Source of the DNA: Chitinivibrionales bacterium
GTDB lineage: Bacteria; Fibrobacterota; Chitinivibrionia; Chitinivibrionales; FEN-1185
Assembly: GCA_028718065.1 (NCBI GenBank)
Contig: JAQUMP010000043.1
Span: 1 to 12,551 of the forward strand
Direction: 5' to 3'
DNA: 12,551 nt
Part shown: piece by piece, positions 7,122 through 12,551 of the stretch
Layout of the letters: every line of letters begins with the position of its first letter
Position numbering within the stretch: the stretch's first letter is position 1
The notes under the pieces: model-generated
The model's database searches: none
What the model was told of the DNA's origin: nothing
The model's input: only the letters and a program-made list of their open reading frames with translations
Translations under genes and position numbers: made by a program

Positions 7122-8867
7122 ATGCGACGGATAATTATTGCCGGATTTCTTTTCTTGCTTATTGCCGCCGGCCGCTCCACGCCGTGGGCAAGCATCGACG
7201 GCAATGGCCAGGAGGCGGTCGTGCGCACGCTCACCGCTAAAACCATGGATGCCGCCACCATGAACATCGGTTTTGGCGCCAATTACGATCAATCGGGTGA
7301 TTACGTAAAAGGCCCCGGCGGAACCGGCGACGTTATCAATACGTCAACCAATGGCACGGTGACGCCGGAACCGGCTCAACTGTTTTCGGCCAATCCCTAC
7401 CTTGCTTTCGGTCTTACTTCATTCTGGGACATCGCCGCAAGCATTCCGGGATATTACGATTGGAGCGGCTTCGGTCCGACCGACGGCGGCATCGGCGACC
7501 TTGACATATCCACCAAGCTGCTGTACCTGGGCATGCGGCAAAAGCGGCTTTTTTACCAGGCCTATTTTCTTGACGTTACGGTACCGGTCGGCATGCGCAA
7601 CAACGGCCTCTTTCCGCGCCATCCCTATTATATCGAGGGGCTGGATACCAATCCGGCAAAAAACTTTTATTCCTCCGACTATGCCACGTTTAAGGCCCTG
7701 CTGCTCTGGACGCTCGATGTGGGGAATGTAAATCCCACGATACCGCTCCAGATTAATTTTAACCTGGGGGCCGTATTTACCGGCGCCCGGAACAACATGC
7801 GCAACACCATGATCGAGGCCATCGCGCTGCAATACAAGCCGCTTGATTTTTTAACGTTTTTTGTGGACTTTTACGGCGAATCGCGCTGGAGCAATTTTAG
7901 CGAAGGCTACAAGCTTAACAACGACCCCGTTTACTTGACGCCCGGCGTGCGCGTTACCGCGCCCTCGGGGATCTACGTCATGCTCGGCGGTGATTTTTCC
8001 CTTTCGTCAAACAGCCCCGCCGACCGCATGAACTGGGACAAAAAAGGCTATCGTTACAGTACGGGCGTTATACCCGCCTATGGCGTCCAGTTCGCTTTCG
8101 GCTGGCACGGCAATCTGGTCCGCCCCGTCAAGAAACCCGATACGATCATTGTTACGGTCACGCCGCCGCTGCCCAAAGGTTTTGCCGTGGTCGACACCGT
8201 TACGGACAGCGACAGCGACGGCGTCCCGGATTTCCGGGACCGCTGCCCCCGGATTGCCGAGGACAAGGACGGCTTCGAGGACGACGACGGTTGCCCCGAC
8301 CTCGACAACGACCAGGACGGCATTGCCGACTCGCTTGACAAATGCCCTAACCTCCCGGAGGATTTCGACCATTTTGAAGACGCCGACGGCTGCCCCGACC
8401 TCGACAACGACCAGGACGGCTTTCCCGACATAAAAGACAAGTGCCCCAACGAGCCCGAAATTTATAACGGCTACCAGGACGACGACGGCTGCCCGGACAG
8501 CCTGCCCAGGAAAGATCCGGGAATACCCGCCAAGCAGGTGCTGCGCGGCGTTGCCTTTAGCGCAAGCACGGCCGATTTGAGCGTGGCGTCGTACCCGGTG
8601 CTGGATGCCCTCATTAAAAAACTCAAGGAATTTCCCGAGGTGACCATCGAGGTGGGCGCCTATACCGACGGCTTGGGCGACAAGGTCATCAACGCGCAGC
8701 TAACGCAGCTGCGGGCCGAAGCGGTGCGTCAGTATCTTGTTAGTAAAGGAATCGAACCGGGCCGCATCCGCGCCGCGGGCTATGGACCGGCCAGCCCCGT
8801 GGCCGATAACCGCACCGCCGCGGGCAGGACCGCCAACCGGCGCATAGAAATTCTGCGGATTAAATAA
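7122..8867 (+). CDS. OmpA-family outer-membrane protein with TSP type-3 repeats
   Basis: A 581-residue exported protein. After a signal peptide (about 1-23) comes a region of about 300 residues rich in aromatic, alternating strands (for example LAFGLTSFWDIAASIPGYYD), read as an outer-membrane barrel. Residues about 362-459 are acidic TSP3 repeats with DxDxDG loops and CPD cysteines, a calcium-binding type that gives a rigid stalk. Residues about 473-581 form a complete OmpA/Pal domain: TIEVGAYTDGLGDKVINAQL, then LRAEAVRQYLVSKGI and a terminal RTANRRIEILRI. Asp516 and Arg531 are 15 residues apart, as are Asp271 and Arg286 that hold the diaminopimelate group in Acinetobacter OmpA, so peptidoglycan binding is well supported. 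It likely tethers the outer membrane to the wall. An AGAGG ribosome binding site precedes the ATG. The gene stands alone on the plus strand, divergent from HDOD, and its stop is 8 bases from the convergent TPR gene. Confidence 0.9.
   Translation: MRRIIIAGFLFLLIAAGRSTPWASIDGNGQEAVVRTLTAKTMDAATMNIGFGANYDQSGDYVKGPGGTGDVINTSTNGTVTPEPAQLFSANPYLAFGLTSFWDIAASIPGYYDWSGFGPTDGGIGDLDISTKLLYLGMRQKRLFYQAYFLDVTVPVGMRNNGLFPRHPYYIEGLDTNPAKNFYSSDYATFKALLLWTLDVGNVNPTIPLQINFNLGAVFTGARNNMRNTMIEAIALQYKPLDFLTFFVDFYGESRWSNFSEGYKLNNDPVYLTPGVRVTAPSGIYVMLGGDFSLSSNSPADRMNWDKKGYRYSTGVIPAYGVQFAFGWHGNLVRPVKKPDTIIVTVTPPLPKGFAVVDTVTDSDSDGVPDFRDRCPRIAEDKDGFEDDDGCPDLDNDQDGIADSLDKCPNLPEDFDHFEDADGCPDLDNDQDGFPDIKDKCPNEPEIYNGYQDDDGCPDSLPRKDPGIPAKQVLRGVAFSASTADLSVASYPVLDALIKKLKEFPEVTIEVGAYTDGLGDKVINAQLTQLRAEAVRQYLVSKGIEPGRIRAAGYGPASPVADNRTAAGRTANRRIEILRIK
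8292..8420 (+). repeat. 30-bp perfect direct repeat inside the TSP3 region
   Basis: The 30 bases at 8292-8321 recur without a change at 8391-8420, 99 bases (33 codons) later. Both encode CPDLDNDQDG (residues 391-400 and 424-433). A third, diverged unit begins near 8485 (DDDGCPDS). Identity at third codon positions points to a recent duplication or gene conversion of a TSP3 unit and makes this part of the gene prone to gain or loss of repeats. Confidence 0.85.
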
Positions 8868-8875
8868 TCTTTTTT

Positions 8876-10582
8876 CTATCCCCGCTGCAAATGCAGGACA
8901 TGGTCGCGCGCGATCGCCGCCCACCAGCTTTGACCGTTGCGCTTGGCAAATTCCATGAACGCGGCGATGGCTTCCTGCTTTTGCATGGTCTTCATGCAGG
9001 CATGCCCAAGATTATAGTAGGCAAAGGTGTGCTCGGGACTTTTTTTAACCAGCTGGCGCAGCAATTCGATCGCGCGCGGAAACTTACCGTTCTGATAGGC
9101 GACAATGCTGCCGTGCCAAAGGACCTCAACCGTGCATTCGTCAAGGTTTCCGGCGAGCGCGGCCTCCAAGTCCTCGGCGCGCTTTTTATAGTCGGCCGAG
9201 CTCAGGGCGAACTGCTGATAATCGGGCGGCGCGAATATGTCGTTGCGGTCCGGCGCGATTTCGTGGTCGAACCATTTCTTAGTGTCCTTGCCGAGCACGC
9301 GGTAGCCCTTGTATTCCGAAAGCATCCAGGCGATGTAATCGTGCGTCATGGTGGCGCGCAACTGAAAAATCGAGCGCAGGTCTTTGTAATCGGGGATTTG
9401 ATTATAGGACGTCATGAGCCGCTTTTCTTCGTCCACGTCCAAGCGGTATTCGATCATGGCGGTGGCGATTGACGCCATGCAGTTACCGGCCGGCGGTATC
9501 AGCGGCACGATGATCATGTTGTTTTTCCAGTCAAAGAGCGCATTGCCGCTGCCGGGGACCAGAACGATGCCCGGCCGGCCGAAAATCGAGGCCCGGTCGT
9601 TGTAAAAAATGCGCGGGTCGAACTCCAGGATGCGGTCGACGCAAGCGCCGATTTCCTTAACGGTAAAGCAGGGTTCGTCCGGCCGCAGGAAGGGGCAACT
9701 GTCCTGGTGCAGGCGCTTGGCGGCGAGCATCAGCAGGTCGCGGACATATTCTATTTCCGTGCGGATGCGGGACTCGATCTCGACGGCGGAGAGGCTCTCC
9801 TGCCGTTTTTGAATGTCGGAGAGGGCCTGGGTCCTTTTCCCGATTGCCTCCTCTGTGTCAAGCAACTGGGTGATTATTTCCGCGATTTTTGCGCCGCTGT
9901 TTTTTACGGTAAGGCCGTCTTCCTTGGATTTAATTTTGGCGATCAGGCCGTCGTTACGGCCGATTTCTTTTTGGAGCTGGGTCTCGAGTTGGATGTGCTG
10001 CCGCTTTTGTTCCACGGAAAAAAATACGCCGCGTGAAATGGAGCGTTTAACACGCATGCTCTCCAGCACGCCGGTATCGGTGGCTTCCATGGATTCGATC
10101 TGTTTGACCACGGGCGGCGGCGGGGGTTTTCCGTTTTCGCCGTAATTTTTAAGAAGGAGCTCCGCGCGGGATTCCTGCTGCATTTTGATCTCGTCTTCAA
10201 GGTGCTTGATGCTGATCCGGGCAAGCTTGATATCGCGCTCCAGCGACTCCTTCTGGTCGCCCTTATTGACTTTTTTGACGATTTCATCGAGCCATTCGGT
10301 AAAAAGTTTTATTTGACAGAACGGATAGGCGACCGCGGCATTTTTCAGATCGCTCCCGCGCGCGGCGGCTTCGGCGCTCGCTCCCGGGCAAAGGCCGAAA
10401 TTGATAAAATCAAAACTATCGGTGAATAGACCTTTTAAGTCCCGGCCGCCGTTGACCTCTTCGGCGATGGCGTTCATGAGCGAACTCCAGAAGAGCCCAT
10501 GCAGGCCCTGGCGGTGCTGCGGTTCCGCGGGCGCTTCCAGGTAGGTCGCGATGGCTTGACGTTGTGCGGCGCTCAGTTTCAC
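8876..10582 (-). CDS. Uncharacterised cytoplasmic coiled-coil protein with C-terminal TPR repeats
   Basis: I do not recognise this 568-residue protein as a named family. It has no signal peptide or membrane segment. Residues 1-105 are mixed helical (with GLHGLFWSSLMNAI and an FDFINFGLCPG turn). Residues about 108-148 and 190-280 are charged, heptad-like coiled coil, separated by a PPPPP linker (153-157). Residues about 296-450 form a compact domain with two Cys (C297, C305), GRPGIVLVPGSGNALFDWKN (335-354), MIIVPLIPP, IATAMIEYRLDVDEE (372-386) and THDYIAWML. Residues about 484-550 are two TPR motifs (for example NGKFPRAIELLRQLVKKSP and AYYNLGHACMKTMQKQEAIA). The start is a GTG, supported by AGGAAA in front of it; the first in-frame ATG would drop 35 residues. 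The gene ends 8 bases from the convergent ompA-like stop and starts 109 bases below the lipoprotein gene on the same strand. A scaffold or regulatory role is a guess. Confidence 0.8.
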   Translation of the reverse strand: MKLSAAQRQAIATYLEAPAEPQHRQGLHGLFWSSLMNAIAEEVNGGRDLKGLFTDSFDFINFGLCPGASAEAAARGSDLKNAAVAYPFCQIKLFTEWLDEIVKKVNKGDQKESLERDIKLARISIKHLEDEIKMQQESRAELLLKNYGENGKPPPPPVVKQIESMEATDTGVLESMRVKRSISRGVFFSVEQKRQHIQLETQLQKEIGRNDGLIAKIKSKEDGLTVKNSGAKIAEIITQLLDTEEAIGKRTQALSDIQKRQESLSAVEIESRIRTEIEYVRDLLMLAAKRLHQDSCPFLRPDEPCFTVKEIGACVDRILEFDPRIFYNDRASIFGRPGIVLVPGSGNALFDWKNNMIIVPLIPPAGNCMASIATAMIEYRLDVDEEKRLMTSYNQIPDYKDLRSIFQLRATMTHDYIAWMLSEYKGYRVLGKDTKKWFDHEIAPDRNDIFAPPDYQQFALSSADYKKRAEDLEAALAGNLDECTVEVLWHGSIVAYQNGKFPRAIELLRQLVKKSPEHTFAYYNLGHACMKTMQKQEAIAAFMEFAKRNGQSWWAAIARDHVLHLQRG

Positions 10583-10691
10583 GCAAATATTTTCCTGTCA
10601 AGAATGATTTTCAAAACTTTTCAGGGCCGATATCAATAACAGTATCACTATCGAATAAAAAAAGCAAGTTTTTGTTGAGGTCTCTCAGACG
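10583..10691 (-). other. Spacer between lipoprotein and coiled-coil/TPR genes
   Basis: A 109-base AT-rich gap. Reading leftward, a small GTCT/AGAC inverted repeat near the lipoprotein stop is followed about 12 bases later by a 7-T run, too loose to call a terminator. TTGCTT and TACTGT, 17 bases apart, are a weak promoter-like pair. Just before the GTG start lies CTTGACAGGA, the same ten bases that carry the ribosome binding site of the glycosyltransferase gene at 31-40. Confidence 0.3.
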
Positions 10692-11411
10692 TTACGGCCG
10701 GATTGCCCCAAGAATATAGCGGTCGCCCGAACTATGGCCTTGCGAGTAAAGCGCGCAATAGAACGGCGCATGCAGGCTGTCGGGAATTGTGATGGTGTCC
10801 GGCAAAAAATTCTGCAGGGCGACGGCGGAAAACGCGGCCACGAAACAGGCGCCAAGGCTGTCGTAAATGTTTAGAGCAATCCCCAAACCGGAATCAAGCT
10901 GGATCAGCGTGATTTTTTGGGTTGTCCGGGGCAAAATAAAGCAATCGGTATCGATGGCGGTTTCGATGGTCCCATCCATAAAATGCACGAGCGAATCCGC
11001 GGTCGCCTTTGAATTGTTGGGTTCCTGTTCGGCGGCATGGGTATAAAAAACCAGGGAGTCGTTTTGCGGATAGAGCGTTGCGCCGTTTGCCGTTTTACAC
11101 ACGGCGGCCCTGCGTAAAACATAGCGCGTTGAGGGTGCGAAAGCTATTTGACCGACGAGAGCAACGGTCACGGTATCGCGCGAGGCATTCAAGGACGAAT
11201 AAAAACCATAAAAGGCGGGCTCGAACACAACCGGCACGGCGGTATCGGCGATGGGCTCCGAAAACGCGAAAACCAGCGATGAGAAGATGGAAACGGTGTC
11301 GCCGCCCTTATCAACGCGCGCCCATCCAAACGTCTGGCCGGAATTGGACTGATCGTACAGGCAGCCGCTTACGAGCGCCAACAATGCAATCGATACTGTG
11401 CAGTTTTTCAT
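10692..11411 (-). CDS. Lipoprotein with Big_5 (Ig-like) and PPC-like domains
   Basis: Starting at the ATG at 11411, the protein has 239 residues and a clear lipoprotein signal, MKNCTVSIALLALVSGC, with lipobox VSGC and acylated Cys17. A TTG 15 codons upstream (11456) is in frame but would put extra residues before a proper signal peptide, so the ATG is preferred. Residues about 25-125 look like a Big_5/SbsA Ig-like domain: FAFSEPIADTAV, TVTVALVGQIAFAPSTRYVL, then NGATLYPQNDSLVFYT. Residues about 127-237 resemble the bacterial pre-peptidase C-terminal (PPC) fold: EQEPNNSKATADSL, GTIETAIDTDCFIL (D154, D156) and a GLGIALNIYDSLG strand pair. PPC domains usually accompany secreted proteases, but no protease domain is present here. 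It is probably anchored in the outer membrane. No Shine-Dalgarno sequence is evident before the ATG. Confidence 0.75.
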   Translation of the reverse strand: MKNCTVSIALLALVSGCLYDQSNSGQTFGWARVDKGGDTVSIFSSLVFAFSEPIADTAVPVVFEPAFYGFYSSLNASRDTVTVALVGQIAFAPSTRYVLRRAAVCKTANGATLYPQNDSLVFYTHAAEQEPNNSKATADSLVHFMDGTIETAIDTDCFILPRTTQKITLIQLDSGLGIALNIYDSLGACFVAAFSAVALQNFLPDTITIPDSLHAPFYCALYSQGHSSGDRYILGAIRP

Positions 11412-11472
11412 AAGGGGGCTTTTTAAAAAACCAAGGGCCAAGGCAACGCACTTCAATAATAATTTATTATAT

Positions 11473-11503
11473 ATATTATACCATTAAAATGATACTGCAT
11501 TAA
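11473..11503 (-). promoter_or_regulatory. Candidate promoter of the lipoprotein gene
   Basis: On the minus strand a perfect TATAAT (11480-11475) lies 63 bases before the lipoprotein ATG, with a poor -35-like TTAATG (11503-11498) 17 bases upstream. The surrounding TAATGGTATAATAT resembles the sequence before the HDOD gene. The 211-base region 11412-11622 must also hold the trpE promoter, for which I see no clear boxes. Confidence 0.4.
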
Positions 11504-11544
11504 TTTCTGAAGACATAATTTTCCACAGCGAGGCTACGGTTTTT

Positions 11545-11612
11545 AACTCACCCCTCCTCGCAAGGCTTCGGTTTCCCCTCTCTTAAAAGAGAGGGGATTT
11601 AAGGGGTGAGTT
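11545..11612 (-). repeat. Palindromic interspersed repeat, copy 2 (minus orientation)
   Basis: A 68-base element bounded by a perfect 11-bp inverted repeat, AACTCACCCCT (11545-11555) and AGGGGTGAGTT (11602-11612). Inside is a perfect 11-bp hairpin, TCCCCTCTCTT/AAGAGAGGGGA (11574-11584 with 11587-11597). Read on the minus strand it runs C-rich arm, TTAAATCCCC, hairpin, then spacer and G-rich arm, the same order as the element at 3727-3798. It ends 10 bases before the trpE ATG, so it should be part of the trpE leader RNA. No coding sequence lies within it. Confidence 0.78.
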
Positions 11613-11622
11613 GGAAGCGATC

Positions 11623-12551
11623 ATGCTTGTTCCCTCGCTTGACGAAGTAAAAAAAATCCTGTCCGCCGGCTTTAACGTTATCCCGGTAAGCCGGGCCGTT
11701 ATCGCCGACATCGAAACGCCGGTTTCGATCTGGATGAAACTTTACAAAAACGAACCGTACAGTTTTTTACTGGAGAGCGTGGAGGGCGAAGACCACGTGG
11801 CGCGCTATTCTTTTATCGGCGGAGACCCGTTCTGCATTTTCAGCGCGCGCGGCGCCGCCTGGAAAATAAGCGGTTCCGTAACGGATCAGGGCAGCGGCGA
11901 TCCCCTGCAGCGGCTGCGCGAACTCATGGCCGGATACCGCAGCGCTATCGTGGCGGGGCTGCCGCGGTTTTGCGGAGGCGCCGTGGGCTATTGCGCCTAC
12001 GATGCCGTGCGGCTCTGGGAGCGCCTGCCGGACCGGCACGCCGGCGCGGGCCTTGTCGACGATCTTTTTTTTGCGCTTTACAAAACAGTTGTGGTGTTCG
12101 ACCGGGGAGAACACCGCCTGCATCTTATTACCAATATTATCGTTGCGCCGGACCAGGCGCCCGAAAAAGCCTACCGCGACGCCCAGCACACGCTGGGCGA
12201 AATGGAGGACCGGCTGGCCGTGCGCCTGGCGCCCTCGCCGCTCAAAATCCGCGCCGCGGGCCGCATCGATTCCAATTTTAAGCGCCCCGAATACGAAGCC
12301 GCAGTTGACAAATGCAAAGAATACATCCGCGCCGGCGATATATTCCAGGTGGTGCTTTCGCAGCGTTTTTCCATCGGCGTTGAGGCCGATCCGTTCGATC
12401 TGTATCGCATGGTGCGCATGGTCAACCCTTCGCCCTACATGTATTATATGGCCTGCAACGGCTACCAGATCGTCGGCGCTTCGCCGGAAATGATGGTGCG
12501 CGTTGAAAACAACACGGCCGAAGTGCACCCCATTGCCGGTACCAGAAAGCG
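11623..12551 (+). CDS. trpE: Anthranilate synthase component I, N-terminal part (runs off the window)
   Basis: The reading frame from the ATG at 11623 stays open to the window end, giving 309 of the usual 480-520 residues. The enzyme turns chorismate and glutamine-derived ammonia into anthranilate, the first committed step of tryptophan synthesis, with the TrpG subunit. The tryptophan-binding feedback site is visible: LLES at 49-52 and NPSPYM at 268-273. Further signatures are FCGGAVGYCAYDAVRLWE (116-133), AGDIFQVVLSQRF (237-249), VGASPEMMVRV (284-294) and PIAGTRK (303-309) at the cut. LLES with NPSPYM favours TrpE over the paralogue PabB. The rest of the chorismate-binding domain lies outside. 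A weak GGAAG ribosome binding site stands 5 bases before the ATG, right after a palindromic repeat. It diverges from the lipoprotein gene, to which it shows no functional link. Confidence 0.93.
   Translation, partial: MLVPSLDEVKKILSAGFNVIPVSRAVIADIETPVSIWMKLYKNEPYSFLLESVEGEDHVARYSFIGGDPFCIFSARGAAWKISGSVTDQGSGDPLQRLRELMAGYRSAIVAGLPRFCGGAVGYCAYDAVRLWERLPDRHAGAGLVDDLFFALYKTVVVFDRGEHRLHLITNIIVAPDQAPEKAYRDAQHTLGEMEDRLAVRLAPSPLKIRAAGRIDSNFKRPEYEAAVDKCKEYIRAGDIFQVVLSQRFSIGVEADPFDLYRMVRMVNPSPYMYYMACNGYQIVGASPEMMVRVENNTAEVHPIAGTRK

Noticed and set aside
8210..8500. Regularly spaced repeats that might suggest a CRISPR array
   Set aside because: The repeats are in frame, encode TSP3 motifs, have a 99-base period and only two near-identical copies.
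8891..9472. Plus-strand open frame of 193 codons opposite the coiled-coil/TPR gene
   Set aside because: The minus-strand product has TPR motifs and coiled coil; the plus-strand product shows no motif and no plausible ribosome binding site.
31..10602. Ten-base identity CTTGACAGGA before the glycosyltransferase and coiled-coil/TPR starts
   Set aside because: Both contain the ribosome binding site core AGGA; the additional identity is within chance for a 10-mer and the spacing to the start differs (6 and 10 bases).
6948..11112. Thirteen-base identity ACACGGCGGCCCT upstream of HDOD and within the lipoprotein gene
   Set aside because: A repeated 13-mer of GC-rich words is expected about this often in 12.5 kb, and the two positions have nothing in common.
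11412..11622. Trp attenuator or leader peptide upstream of trpE
   Set aside because: No short frame with tandem Trp codons and no hairpin followed by a T-tract is present; the hairpins belong to the interspersed repeat.
11767..12528. Long open frame (253 codons) on the minus strand opposite trpE
   Set aside because: It lies wholly antisense to a well-supported trpE, is rich in His, Arg and Ala as expected of a shadow in GC-rich DNA, and has no recognisable domain.

Overview
The window reads as a chromosomal segment of a Gram-negative, double-membraned bacterium. The basis is several signal peptides, a lipoprotein, an OmpA-type peptidoglycan-binding outer-membrane protein, a second outer-membrane barrel candidate and a secreted beta-propeller protein with a type IX (Por) secretion-like C-terminal domain. 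That sorting-domain style, together with FlgD-like Ig tails and TSP type-3 repeats, points to the FCB superphylum (Fibrobacterota / Bacteroidota relatives). A Fibrobacterota-like or uncultured lineage is my best guess; this is inferred from protein style alone, with no marker gene present. Genes are fairly GC-rich and the intergenic regions are clearly AT-rich.

Layout. Minus strand, 6915 down to 1: an HDOD signalling protein overlaps by 4 bases (ATGA) a PorV/PorQ-like barrel protein with a FlgD-like tail. Then come a secreted right-handed beta-helix protein, a 720-residue secreted propeller protein with a sorting-like C-terminal domain, a Wzx/MOP-type polysaccharide flippase beginning at or just after the propeller stop codon, and the first 8 codons of what looks like a GT4-type glycosyltransferase. 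Plus strand, 7122-8867: an OmpA-family protein with a barrel-like N-terminus, calcium-binding-type TSP3 repeats and a complete OmpA/Pal domain, divergent from the HDOD gene. Minus strand, 11411 down to 8876: a lipoprotein (Big_5-like plus PPC-like domains) and an uncharacterised 568-residue cytoplasmic coiled-coil/TPR protein, convergent with ompA. Plus strand from 11623: trpE, anthranilate synthase component I, cut off by the window end after 309 codons.

The genes from 61 to 6915 plausibly serve the cell envelope and surface: a regulatory HDOD protein, an outer-membrane protein, two secreted repeat proteins and the start of a polysaccharide export/synthesis cluster. Their co-function is inferred from order, overlaps and strand; no dedicated type IX secretion machinery is visible.

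The least explained features are two related palindromic intergenic repeats in opposite orientation, at 3727-3798 and 11545-11612. The first is flanked by an 11-bp direct repeat resembling a target-site duplication, and the second ends 10 bases before the trpE start codon. Others are a shared promoter-like sequence upstream of the HDOD and lipoprotein genes, and the unassigned central domain of the 568-residue protein. I found no tRNA, rRNA, CRISPR array or transposase gene. No gene-free stretch exceeds 300 bases.
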